A DNA stretch of 64,000 nt from Chitinophaga agri (GTDB lineage Bacteria; Bacteroidota; Bacteroidia; Chitinophagales; Chitinophagaceae): NCBI RefSeq assembly GCF_010093065.1, contig NZ_CP048113.1, forward strand, positions 2,418,001 through 2,482,000, in the 5' to 3' direction. Below are positions 50,916 to 61,600 of the stretch, piece by piece. The position numbers and the translations under genes are program-made. Numbering within the stretch: the first letter of the stretch is position 1; each line of letters begins with the position of its first letter. The notes under the pieces were generated by a model. The model worked only from the letters and a program-made list of their open reading frames with translations, was not told the origin of the DNA and searched no databases.

Positions 50916-52280
50916 ATGATTGTAGCAACCCTTCTGCGTCTGGTAGTTAGTTTTACTACGGGACCTGTACTAACTCCAGACGACTATACGGCCCCTTTAT
51001 CCCTGATAGACACGGTATCCACTTATGCCAAAGAACATACATTGACTGCGGATAAGAATGGACGACTGATTATCGACAATAAAAATAACACCTATCGCCC
51101 GGGAGACGTTCTTCAGCTGAAAGGCAATTTTAAATCTGTACTCATTTCTAATATGAGCGGCACGGCGGCTAAACCTATTGTCATCCGCAACTACCGGAAT
51201 ACCCCGCTTACCGTCGGCGAACCAGACTGGAACGGTGGCAGCTGGTCTGCCGCATTTGAACTGAACAATTGTCATTACATCCGGCTGGGCAGCATGTCGG
51301 ACAGGAACCAGTTTATTATCAATGGTTCGGTACAACCTGCCCGCGAAGCCTATCGTGCCTTGCAGATAGGTAATAAGACAGACAATATAGAAGTCTGCTT
51401 TCTGATAATTAGAAATGGAGGCAACGGAATTGTGGCTAAAACAGACCCTGTTAAAAGCGACCCCAGTACGGCATACCCACGTTCAACCATCCGCAACCTG
51501 TCAATACATGACCTGACCATCACGGACACGAAGAATGAAGCCATGTATATAGGCCATACGGCCACTTACTGGGACCATACCATTAATCAACCCTTCTATC
51601 AATCCCCTTCCCGGTTTGCTGCAGGGCATGACTACGTACAACCTATCAAATGGGAGAATGTCAGGATCTATAATAACCTGGTAAGGAACAGTGGGCTGGA
51701 TGGGATACAGACGGCGGCTATTGATGGACTCGAAATCCACAATAATGAGGTGACGAACTGGGGGACACAGCATAATGCCGCACATAACGGAGGGATTCTT
51801 ATTGGCGGACGCACGACCAATACCAACACCCGTGACAACTATGTGCATGACGGCTGGGGAGAATTTTGTCAGTTCTATGGCTCGGGAGAGAACAGCGCGA
51901 CCCATATCATCAGCAATAATCTCTTCATCAATAACCAAAGTGACGGTATCAGCATGAGAGGTACGGAGAATGCCATTGTGAAGATCACAAATAATACCAT
52001 CTCAGGAACGAAGGGAAATAGTCTCCGTATTAACGGATATACCGGCATGAAGGGTAAGCAGATCGTAAGCGGGAACGTATTTATATCGCCTAACGGTGGC
52101 GTGAATATTGGCAGCAGGAACTATGTGTATGTGGAAGTCGGTGGAGATGCTGTTGAAGGTACCGGAGAAGAGGAAAATAAAAAGTTTCCGTCAGTTACCG
52201 CTGCCCGTGTAAATACGCAGGACTATTATAAACCTGTGGAAGGCTCGACAGTGAACAAAGCCGGATACAGAAAGAATTAG
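50916..52280 (+). CDS. Right-handed parallel beta-helix repeat protein, exported
   Basis: A 454-residue protein with a short N-terminal signal (MIVATLLRLVVSFTTG). From ~90 onwards it reads as parallel beta-helix turns: STIRNLSIHDLTIT, MYIGHTATY, NVRIYNNLVRNSGLDGIQTAAIDGLEIHNNEVTNWG, HIISNNLFINNQSDGISMRG, NAIVKITNNTISGTKGNSLRIN. Such turns with Asn ladders belong to pectate-lyase-like or mannuronan-epimerase-like superfamilies. Catalytic residues cannot be assigned. It may act on polysaccharide outside the cell. Monocistronic with its own terminator. Confidence 0.85.
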   Translation: MIVATLLRLVVSFTTGPVLTPDDYTAPLSLIDTVSTYAKEHTLTADKNGRLIIDNKNNTYRPGDVLQLKGNFKSVLISNMSGTAAKPIVIRNYRNTPLTVGEPDWNGGSWSAAFELNNCHYIRLGSMSDRNQFIINGSVQPAREAYRALQIGNKTDNIEVCFLIIRNGGNGIVAKTDPVKSDPSTAYPRSTIRNLSIHDLTITDTKNEAMYIGHTATYWDHTINQPFYQSPSRFAAGHDYVQPIKWENVRIYNNLVRNSGLDGIQTAAIDGLEIHNNEVTNWGTQHNAAHNGGILIGGRTTNTNTRDNYVHDGWGEFCQFYGSGENSATHIISNNLFINNQSDGISMRGTENAIVKITNNTISGTKGNSLRINGYTGMKGKQIVSGNVFISPNGGVNIGSRNYVYVEVGGDAVEGTGEEENKKFPSVTAARVNTQDYYKPVEGSTVNKAGYRKN

Positions 52281-52313
52281 CCGTAACCTTACCAAACGGC
52301 TTTAGCAGATACT

Positions 52314-52349
52314 GAGCGCTCCTGCCATTATAGGCCAGGGGCGCTCCTT
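52314..52349 (+). terminator. Terminator of the beta-helix gene
   Basis: GAGCGC (52314-52319) pairs with GCGCTC (52341-52346), with CCTG/CAGG and CC/GG inside, then a T-run. Confidence 0.7.
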
Positions 52350-52493
52350 TATAGTAGCAAGCTCGCACCATAGTAAATTCCCAATTCCTGATTGCCAATT
52401 CCCGATTTAATTAGCGCTCCTATTTAGTGTTTTAATTCATATGCCCTATAATACTCATAAAAAAAATATTTCTTTTCTCAAAAAAAGAACATA

Positions 52494-52501
52494 TATCTTT
52501 G
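52494..52501 (+). promoter_or_regulatory. -7 element upstream of the Gfo/Idh/MocA gene
   Basis: TATCTTTG matches TAnnTTTG; the preceding 50 bases are AT-rich. It may drive the Gfo/Idh gene and the collar/adhesin genes behind it. Confidence 0.5.
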
Positions 52502-52669
52502 CCCCTTATAATATAACATATTGCCACAACCATAATTTTGACCCTAATCTATTGAAAACCGAACGTTTCTAGGAACAGAAAAACGAGAGACGCCATTTCT
52601 TCTATTATTTGGAACCTAATCAGCTGTTACAAAATAAGAAAGCCCTAAAACAAACAGGAATAGTTCCTT

Positions 52670-53869
52670 ATGCATACAACCAGTAGAAGGCATTTTTTGA
52701 AGAATGCCGCCATTTTATCCCCTGTGCTTACATTTCTGCCATCCTATCTGACGGCAGGAACAGGTTCCCGTTTACGCACCGGTTTTATAGGTATGGGTCC
52801 CTGGGGACAGCAATATCTTGCGCAGGCATTGATGCACAAAGATATTGACGTCAGGGCCATCTGTGACACCGATCCGGCCGCTATCCGTGCCGGGCTGCAA
52901 TTGTTCGACGACGCTGCGTACACTCGTCCCGAAGTTTACAAGGAAAGCTATAACGACTTATTATCCCGAAAGGATATTGATGCCGTTATTATCGCTGCAC
53001 CGTGGCAACTGCACTATGAGATTGCCAGGGCAGCCATGCTGGCAGGCAAACACGTAGCCTGCGGCGCTATCATGGGTACTACTATCGAAGAGCACAAAGA
53101 CATCGTTCGTATCAGCGAAAGAACAGGCCTGCAGTACTTTACCCTGGACGAGAACAGTTATCGCTCCGACCTCCTGGCCGTTACCAATATGGCAAAAGAG
53201 GGCGCATTCGGTACGCTGGAATCTATCCAGGCTGGCGCACGTCACGACGTGCTGGCTGCTAAAAACGAAAAGACAGCCTCCTCCTACCCTGTATATCCGG
53301 CTATTGCTGCTGGCAGAATACTGGGTGTGGAGAAGGACAATCCATTCGTTTCCCTGCAGGTGGTGACACAAAAGCAGGATTATGTAGTGAATAATCCGCA
53401 TCCTAAAAAAGGGCATGACCGTCTGTTTATCAAAAGGGGCGAGATCAGGACCATCTGTCTGACCACTAAAAAAGGCCAGACCTTATCCCTTCAGATGGAA
53501 GCTGCACATGAGCAGCCCATTTCCACTGGTTTCCGTGTTAATGGGACAAACGGAAACTGGGTAGATGTATTTAATAGTATTTACCTCAAAGACCAGCACC
53601 CTGCCACACAGGTATGTGATGCAGGCAAACCTTATCTTCTTCCATACACAGAACAGGCAGACCTGCAACGTTTCAAAAAGGTCGCCAACGATGGATGTGC
53701 AATGGCTTTACAATCGTTCGTAAGCGTCATCAGTCAGCCATCCAAACAGGAGCCGCCTGTGTATACAGCAGCCGCCAATAGTCTGATCGGTCCTATGGCC
53801 GCACTCTCCGCTAAAAGAAATGGCGCTGTTGTCGACTTCCCTGATTTAACAAACCCACCTATTTATTAA
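52670..53869 (+). CDS. Tat-exported Gfo/Idh/MocA-family oxidoreductase
   Basis: A 399-residue protein. It opens with a twin-arginine signal (SRRHFLKNAAIL, residues 5-16), then the Rossmann start RTGFIGMGPWGQQYLAQAL, AICDTDPAAIRAG, KDIDAVIIAAPWQLHYEIARAAMLAGKHV. At the place of the usual catalytic EKP (after GKHVxxE) the protein has GKHVACGAIMG, so the conserved Lys is missing and catalysis may differ or be lost. The C-terminal beta-sheet domain is present. Relatives are NAD(P)-dependent sugar or glycoside-processing enzymes. It precedes the tail-collar gene by 29 bp on the same strand, so a shared transcript is possible. Confidence 0.88.
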   Translation: MHTTSRRHFLKNAAILSPVLTFLPSYLTAGTGSRLRTGFIGMGPWGQQYLAQALMHKDIDVRAICDTDPAAIRAGLQLFDDAAYTRPEVYKESYNDLLSRKDIDAVIIAAPWQLHYEIARAAMLAGKHVACGAIMGTTIEEHKDIVRISERTGLQYFTLDENSYRSDLLAVTNMAKEGAFGTLESIQAGARHDVLAAKNEKTASSYPVYPAIAAGRILGVEKDNPFVSLQVVTQKQDYVVNNPHPKKGHDRLFIKRGEIRTICLTTKKGQTLSLQMEAAHEQPISTGFRVNGTNGNWVDVFNSIYLKDQHPATQVCDAGKPYLLPYTEQADLQRFKKVANDGCAMALQSFVSVISQPSKQEPPVYTAAANSLIGPMAALSAKRNGAVVDFPDLTNPPIY

Positions 53870-53898
53870 TTAGTAAACAATTCAATAAACACAATCAA

Positions 53899-54489
53899 AT
53901 GACAGAACCGTACATCGCGATTATTTTGCTTTTTGCCGGTAACTTCCCACCGCGGGGCTGGGCTTTTTGTATGGGCCAGATCCTTTCAATTGCACAGAAT
54001 ACTGCACTATTTTCCCTCGTAGGCACCACGTATGGTGGTAATGGTCAAACCACCTTCGCATTACCTGATCTCAGAGGTCGTGTACCAATCGGTCCTGGCC
54101 AGGGTCCTGGATTACCTGCATACAATATGGGTGAAATGGGCGGCGCACCGACGCACTCGCTGATCATCACAGAAATGCCTGCGCACAATCACGTTGCTCA
54201 GCCTAACCTGACTGCTACTCCGTCTGCTTCTACAGCTGCTGGTACAAGTAATACCCCAGGTGCTGCGTTAGTACCGTCAGTATTGCCATCGTTTGGCTCT
54301 GGTCCAGCTGCACAACAGATTAAAGGCTATACTACCCAAGACAATACAACAACCCTGGCTCCAGGCGCTGTTAGTGGTTCTGTAACCATTGGTATTGCAG
54401 GAGGCAGCCAGCCACACAATAACATGCAGCCATACCTGGGAATATACTACATCATTGCCATGGAAGGCGTTTATCCTAGCCGTAACTAA
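53899..54489 (+). CDS. Phage tail collar-domain (MdpB-like) protein
   Basis: A 196-residue protein of the phage tail-collar/microcystin-dependent protein family. Seen: EPYIAIILLFAGNFPPRGWAFCMGQ (collar start), TALFSLVGTTYGGNGQTTFALPDLRGRVP (the hallmark), then a Ser/Thr/Ala-rich stretch and the end NNMQPYLGIYYIIAMEGVYPSRN. No signal peptide. These proteins occur both in phages and in bacterial chromosomes without phage genes, where their role is unknown. It is first of a cluster with a binding protein (11 bp downstream) and a giant exported protein. Confidence 0.9.
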   Translation: MTEPYIAIILLFAGNFPPRGWAFCMGQILSIAQNTALFSLVGTTYGGNGQTTFALPDLRGRVPIGPGQGPGLPAYNMGEMGGAPTHSLIITEMPAHNHVAQPNLTATPSASTAAGTSNTPGAALVPSVLPSFGSGPAAQQIKGYTTQDNTTTLAPGAVSGSVTIGIAGGSQPHNNMQPYLGIYYIIAMEGVYPSRN

Positions 54490-54500
54490 TTAGACAGACT

Positions 54501-55664
54501 ATGCCATCAACGCTTTCTATTGGATTCCTTACTCCCTATTCCGGTGTATATCCCTATTACTCTGCCCATCTTGTAACAGGATGGCTGATTGGTATGGGCC
54601 TTGATCCCGCGCGACAGAAAACAGTGCAGTTTACATCAGAGTATACCCATATGGGAAGCGCTGAAGCATCTGTTAATGCGGTCCGAAAGCTGCTTTTTTT
54701 CAACAATGTGGATGTTATCTCCGGTCTGGTTAGTTATAAGATCATGCCGGAGATCATTCCGTTGGTGGAAAATACAAAACGCCCGGGTTTCTTCTTTGAT
54801 ATGGGCGAGTATATTCCACATTTCCCTTACCTGAGCCAGAGTGTATTTTATGCCTCGCATCAGCTGTGGCAATCACAGTATGCATTGGGACAATGGGCAC
54901 AGGGCAAATTCGGGGATGGCGGTTATATTATTGCGCCGGCATATGAGGCAGGTTATCACCTGCACAGTGCATTCAGGGAAGGCGCGGCAACAGCAGGCGG
55001 AAAGCAGGTTAAAATGGCTGTATTACCAGCGGACCCTAACGATCCTAAAAAACTGGATCTGGACGAACTCTTTGCAACACTCGCCAAGGACGGCCCCTCC
55101 TATGTGCATGCCATCTTCGCAGGCACCATGGGTGCAGCATTTCTGCAAAAATGGATACAGAGCGGGTTCCATAAAAAGATACCGTTGCTGATCAATGAAA
55201 CGATGGCCTATGATGATGTACTGGAAGATGTGAAACACATAGACCTGGAACTTTACACCTCCATGATGTGGATGCGTGAGGACCAGCGGCCGGCCAACCA
55301 GCAGTTTGTAAAGAAGTTTGAAAGCATCGCAAAACAACCGGCCAACATTTACGCCCTTATGGGATATGAAGCCGGACTGGTATGGAGGGAGTTGTTGCCC
55401 CACGCCCTCAAAAAAGACTGGGATACGGTAAAACAATTACTTAGGACCACTATCATAGATGGCCCGAGAGGAGCGAAAAACTTCTACCCCGCATCCGGAT
55501 TTGCGCTGCCTTCAGCTAACATTCTAAAGATCAGTACAGCTGGTAATAAAATCAATAAGTTAATTATTGACCAGGGGACAGGTATGCGCTATGATGCAAA
55601 AGATTTTGAGATGATTCATAACGAATCAATGTCTGGTTGGCAAAATCCCTTTCTCTGTATTTAA
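54501..55664 (+). CDS. Periplasmic-binding-protein-like (Leu/Ile/Val type) protein lacking a signal peptide
   Basis: A 387-residue class-I binding-protein fold: N-terminal strand LSIGFLTPYSGVYPYYSAHL, the subdomain with VDVISGLVSYKIMPEI, FGDGGYIIAPAYEAGYHLHSAFREGAATAGG, then PSYVHAIFAGTMGAAFLQKW and IYALMGYEAGLVWREL. This is the Peripla_BP_6 pattern of amino-acid ABC transporters. The start codon is followed directly by the first strand, with no signal peptide or lipobox, and no ABC genes are near. It sits between a tail-collar gene and a giant surface protein (11-bp gaps each side), so it may serve as a sensor or structural subunit rather than a transporter part. Confidence 0.85.
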   Translation: MPSTLSIGFLTPYSGVYPYYSAHLVTGWLIGMGLDPARQKTVQFTSEYTHMGSAEASVNAVRKLLFFNNVDVISGLVSYKIMPEIIPLVENTKRPGFFFDMGEYIPHFPYLSQSVFYASHQLWQSQYALGQWAQGKFGDGGYIIAPAYEAGYHLHSAFREGAATAGGKQVKMAVLPADPNDPKKLDLDELFATLAKDGPSYVHAIFAGTMGAAFLQKWIQSGFHKKIPLLINETMAYDDVLEDVKHIDLELYTSMMWMREDQRPANQQFVKKFESIAKQPANIYALMGYEAGLVWRELLPHALKKDWDTVKQLLRTTIIDGPRGAKNFYPASGFALPSANILKISTAGNKINKLIIDQGTGMRYDAKDFEMIHNESMSGWQNPFLCI

Positions 55665-55675
55665 CAATCTCAATT

Positions 55676-58600
55676 ATGAGTGACACATTTACAAAATGTA
55701 TCAACAGGCTACTGTTGGTACTATTCTTCATTGTATCCGGTGTCACGGGTTACGCGCAATATAACAAAAGCGCACTCGAAACCGGATACTACTACACAGG
55801 GATCGCCCGCAATCAAAATGGCGACCTTTTCGCGGTGCGAAGTAACGCATCGGGGAAATATGATGTAGTAAAATATGCTGGCGGTGCTGGCGCCGGTAAC
55901 ATCATCTATCAGAACATAGATGTTGATCCGCCGACAGCCCCATATGGCATCGCCGTCAATTCAGGTGGTGACGTATTTGTTACCAGTATGAATAGTGCGG
56001 TAACAGGCTGGGAAGTAGTCAAACTGACATATCCCTCCTATGCTCCTACCAAAATATTAGGCAACAATGGCAAATATATCACAGGGTTAGCCATCGATAA
56101 TAACGATGACCTCCTCACCCTGGAATACGAAGGCGGCAGGTATACAGTAAGACGGTACCCCCACGGAAATGAAAACTCCGCGGGTACAACCGTGTATGCT
56201 ACAGGTGTTCCTCTTGGAGCGCCGCCCTATCCGTCAGCGATCGCTGTAGACTCCCGTAATAACATCTACTTCGCCGACTTCCCCGCCGAAGCTCGTGGTA
56301 TCATTAAAGTGAAGGCTCCCTTTTACACAACTGATAGCATCATAGCTAATGGCCGTGCCTTCTCAGGACTGGCAATAGATAACTTTGATCGTATCTATGC
56401 TACCGAGATCGTTTCTTCTACTGCAAGTTCCATCATAAGGTGGAACGATTCAAGCTTTACAACCGCTACGTCTGTTTACACCAATCTGCATAATTCCCCC
56501 GGGTCCTATCCCGGCGGCGTACAGCCGATGGCGAGTGGTAAGATCTTCGCTACTGATGGTGTAGACCAGGAAATCGTACAGCTAACACCTCAGACCACGC
56601 AGATCATGCAGGTCAAAGGCCTGACGGCGAATCCGACTGCAGCTAATAGCCTCAGCTTCGAGGTGGTGTATAGTGCTGCTCCTTCCGGCATAGGCGTCGG
56701 CTCATTCTCCCTGACCACTACCGGCGTTACAGGTGCCAGCATCAGCAGCATCGCACCGACTGCGGAGGCTAACAAGTACAATGTATATGTGGCTACCGGC
56801 AATAATTCCGGCACAATACGACTCAACGCCAATGCAACTGGTATCACTCCTACAGTTACAAATGCTCCAATGAGCAGTGCAACTTACACCATTGACAAGG
56901 ACGCACCTTCCGGTAGTTTCACTATCAATGGCGGAGCAGGATATACGAATAATCCAAATATAGTACTGGCACTGACGGCAAGTGATGTAACTACATCAGT
57001 TAACAGAATGTCGTTCTCCATTGATGGTGGATCCTATACTACCAATGAGACTTTCGCCACAAGCAAGAACCTTACAATACCTGCTACAAGCGCTTCGCAT
57101 ACAGTAGATGTAAGGTTCATTGATGAAGCAGGCAATGCATTACAGGTAAGCCGGAACATTGTCTATGATGACGTGCCTCCTGCGACTCCTGTCATCACAG
57201 CTAATCCTGCGGCATTGACCACTTCAGGCAATGCTACATTTACTTTCACAGGCGAATCAGGCGCAACTTTTGAGGCGTTACTGGACGGTGGCGCTTATGC
57301 AGCAGCTACAAGCCCTAGAACCTATACAGGTCTGGCAGATGGCAGTCACACTTTCTCAGTGAGAGCAGTCGATCAGGCAGGTAACCTGTCTACCACTCCA
57401 GCCACCTATACGTGGACAGTAGATGCTACCGCACCGGCTGTTAGCAGTGTAAGTGTTCCTGCGAACGGTTACTACCGTGCTGGTATGGACATGGACTTCA
57501 AAGTGAAGTTCAGTGAAGTAGTGAATGTCACCAATGCAGCAGGTAATCCTTATATCAACATCATCATTGGACTGACCACCGTACAGGTACCCTATATAAG
57601 CGGTACGGGTACAGATGAACTGACGTTCAGATATACCGTACAGGCAGGAGAAAATGATGCAGATGGTATTGCGGTACAACCTGACCTGCGCCTGAACAGC
57701 GGCGCTATCAGAGATGCGGCAGGTAATGGCTACGCTGGTGTGCAGACTATGCCACTGGCCGGTGTAGCGTCTACTACAGCGGTACGGGTAAATACTTCTA
57801 TCCCGTCAGTAACGCTGAGCAGTGCTGCTAATGCAATACTCAATGCACCGTTCTCCATTACTGTTACGTTCAGCGAGGCAGTAACTGGTCTTGTAGCTGC
57901 TGACTTCACCCTGACCAATGCAACGGCAGGTGCTCCTGCCACTTCCGACAATATCACCTATACCATACTGGTTACGCCAACGGCACAGGGTGCGGTAAGT
58001 GTTAGCCTGCCAGCTGGTACTGTTGTGAATATCGGTGGTAATCCGAATACGGCATCTAATACGATCAACCGTACATTCGACAATATTGCTCCAACTGTAA
58101 CATCTGTAGATGTACCAGCAAATGGGTACTACAATGCAGGTAAAAACCTGGATTTCACTGTTAATTTCAGCGAAGACGTTGTAGTGACCGGCACACCACG
58201 TATCGTACTGGTTGTTGGATCAACATCTATTGCTGCCGACTACATTGGTATGAGCGGCACAAATGGCCTGATCTTCCGTTATACGGTACAGAGCGGCCAG
58301 CAGGATATGGACGGTATCCAGGTGACCGGCTTTACACCAAATGCATCAACAATCAGAGATGCAGCAGGTAACAACGCCAACACAGCCCTGAATAATGTAG
58401 CTAATACTACACAGGTAAGAGTAAACACGACCAGCCCAACGGTTACACTGTCTGCTCCGCTTACACTCACGAATGCTCCATTCACCGTAACGGCTGCATT
58501 CAGTGAAGCGGTGACTGGCCTGAATGCAAGCGACTTCGCTGTTACAAATGGTACCGCGGATAACCTGCAGACAAGCGACAATATCACCTATACAGTAACC

Positions 58601-61600
58601 ATCACTCCTGCTGCGAATGGTGCCGTTACAGTACAATTACCTGCGGCTGCGGCTGTCAACATCGGTGACAACCCTACCCAGGCTTCCAATACCGTAAGTG
58701 TTACTGCTGACTTTACTGCTCCGGTAGTAACATCCGTAGGTATTACTCCTAATGGTTTCTATAACGAAGGACAAACACTCGACTTCACTGTTACTTTCAG
58801 CGAGGTGGTGAACGTAACTACTGCAGGTGGTACACCATATATGGCTGTAAACTTAACCAGTGGCGTTCAACCAGCTGTTTACAGTGCAGGTTCAGGTACT
58901 AACACCCTGACCTTCACTTACACAGTAGTAGCAGGCGACATGGATATGGACGGCATCACACTTGGTGCGGGCATATCTCTTGGTGGTGGCGGTACAATTA
59001 CTGACGCTGCCGGCAACAATGCGAACCTGGTACTGAATGGTGTTGGTAATTCCAGCGGTGTGTTTGTGAATACAAGCCATCCAACGGTGACTATCAGCGC
59101 TGCAGCGCCTTCATTGGTAAACGCTCCGTTTACGGTAAACATCACTTTCAGTGAAGCTGTAACAGGTTTAACAGCTACCGATTTCAGCATCGCAGGTGCC
59201 ACGATCAGTAACATACAGACGACAAATAACATCACCTATACCGCGCTGGTTACACCAGGTGCCGACGGTAACTATAACCTGAGTCTGCCGGCTAACGCAG
59301 TAGTCAATATTGGCGATAACGGTAACCAGGCGTCTAACACCTACACCTTCACATACGATGCAACTGCACCTGTTGTAACAGGGGTAGCTGTTCCTGTGAA
59401 TGGTTATTATAAAGCAGGTCAGACACTTGACTTCATCGTAAGATTTGATGATGATATCATCATCAATACGACCGGTGGTAATCCAACCCTGTCACTGACT
59501 ATCGGCACTGCTACAGTAAATGCTACCTATACAGGCGCAAACGGTACAGATGGTCTGAACTTCAGCTACACCGTAGCAGATGGCGACCAGGACATGGACG
59601 GCATCACAGTAGGTACGCTGGCCCTCAATGGTGCAACCATTAAAGACGTAGCTACCAACGATGCGAACCTGACACTTAACAACGTGGGTAACACTTCGGC
59701 TGTAAGAGTGAACACCACGCATCCGACAGTAGCACTCTCTACGAATGCAGTTTCACCAACTAATGCCGCCTATACTGCGACTGTCACCTTCAGCGAAGCT
59801 GTTACAGGTTTCGTAAGTGGCGATATCACAGTAAGCAATGCAACATTAGGTGCAGTTAGCACTACAGACAACATTACCTACACCGTACTGGTAACACCGA
59901 CTGCGGATGGCGCGGTAAGTCTGACTGTTCCTGCTGATGCAGCTGTTAACATCGGCGATAACGGCAACTCCGCATCTAATACCCTGACCCTGACTTACGA
60001 TGTTACAGCTCCGGTTGTAACTTCCGTGACTGTTCCGGCAGATGGCTATTATAAAGCGACACAACAGCTGAATTTCATTGTAAACTTCAATGAGAACATC
60101 ACTGTTAACACAACAGGTGGTAACCCAACCCTGTCACTGACTATCGGTGCGGCTACCGTGAATGCTACCTACATGGGTACTTCCGGTACAAACGGCATCA
60201 CATTCAGCTACATCGTACAGAATGGTCAGGAAGATATGGATGGCATCACAGTAGGTACACTGGCACTGAATGGCGCGACCATTCAAGATGCGGCTACCAA
60301 CGACGTGAACCTGACACTCAATAGCGTAGGCAACACTGCCAACGTAAAAGTGAATACGACGAATACAACTGCTATACTGAGCACACCAGCTACACTGGTA
60401 AATGGTGCATTTACTGTAACCGCTACCTTCGGCGAAGCAGTGACAGGTCTGGTGGCTGGCGACTTTGTCACTACAAATGGCAATGTTACCAACCTGCAAA
60501 CAGCAGATAACATCACCTACACCGTTACTGTAACTCCAACTACAGACGGTGCTGCCACTACAGTAAACCTGCCGGCATCTGCTGCAGTGAATGTGGGTGG
60601 TAATCCATCACAGGCGTCCAATACACTGACTGTCAATTACGATGCAACTGCACCAGTAGTAACAACAGTAGGTGTTCCTGCAAATGGATATTACAAAGCA
60701 GGCGATGTGCTGACCTTCACTGTTAACTTCAGTGAAAACATCACCGTAACCGGTACCCCTTCACTGGGTGTGACCATCGGTACTGCCACTGTTGCCGCTA
60801 CCTATACAGGTGGTACTGGTACAAACGCGCTGACCTACGCATACACAGTAGTGAACGGCGACCAGGACATGAACGGTATCGAAGTAGGTACACTGTCTCT
60901 GAACGGTGGTACGATGAAAGATGCTGCTGGCAACAATGCGAACGGGACTCTCAATAGCGTTGGTGCTACTACCGGCGTATTTGTGAACACAACGCATCCG
61001 ACAGTAACCCTGTCAACCACTGCTCCTTCACTGGTGAACGCACCGTTCACAGCGACGATCACTTTCAGCGAAGCTGTAACAGGTTTCGCAGCGGGTGATA
61101 TCACAGTGGCTAATGCTACACTGAGTGCAATAAATACTACAGACAACATCACCTACACCGTGCTGGTTACACCAACTGCGGATGGTGTGGTTAGTCTGAA
61201 TGTGTCTGCTGACGTAGCCGTTAACATCGGAAACAACGGCAACTCCGCTTCCAATACCCTGAACCGAACCTTCGATGGTACTGCTCCGGTAGTAACATCA
61301 GTGAGTGTGCCTTTACCTCGCTATTATCATGCTGGCCAGGCGCTGAACTTCACCGTTCATTACGACAGTGATATCAGTGTCAACACCGCAGGTGGCGTTC
61401 CAACCATTTCGCTTGAAATCGGGTCCGTTATGGTAAACGCTACCTACACTGGTATGGACGGTACAAACGGGCTGAACTTCACCTACACGGTAGTGAATGG
61501 TGACGAAGACATGAACGGTATCATAGTAGGTACGATGGCGCTGAATGGAGCTACCATTAGAGATGCGGCCACCAACGATGCGAACCTGATACTGTTTAAT

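Larger units (their letters stand above)
52281..52669. other. Intergenic region upstream of the Gfo/Idh/MocA gene
   Basis: About 390 bases. Holds the terminator at 52314-52349, a short stretch with repeated CCCAATTCC/CCAATTCCC words (52378-52408) and the -7 element TATCTTTG (52494-52501). The leader to the ATG is about 160 nt, with no clear structure. Confidence 0.55.

Noticed and set aside
53899..54489. Prophage called from the tail-collar protein
   Set aside because: No terminase, capsid, portal, integrase or lysis gene is in the window; such collar proteins occur outside phages.
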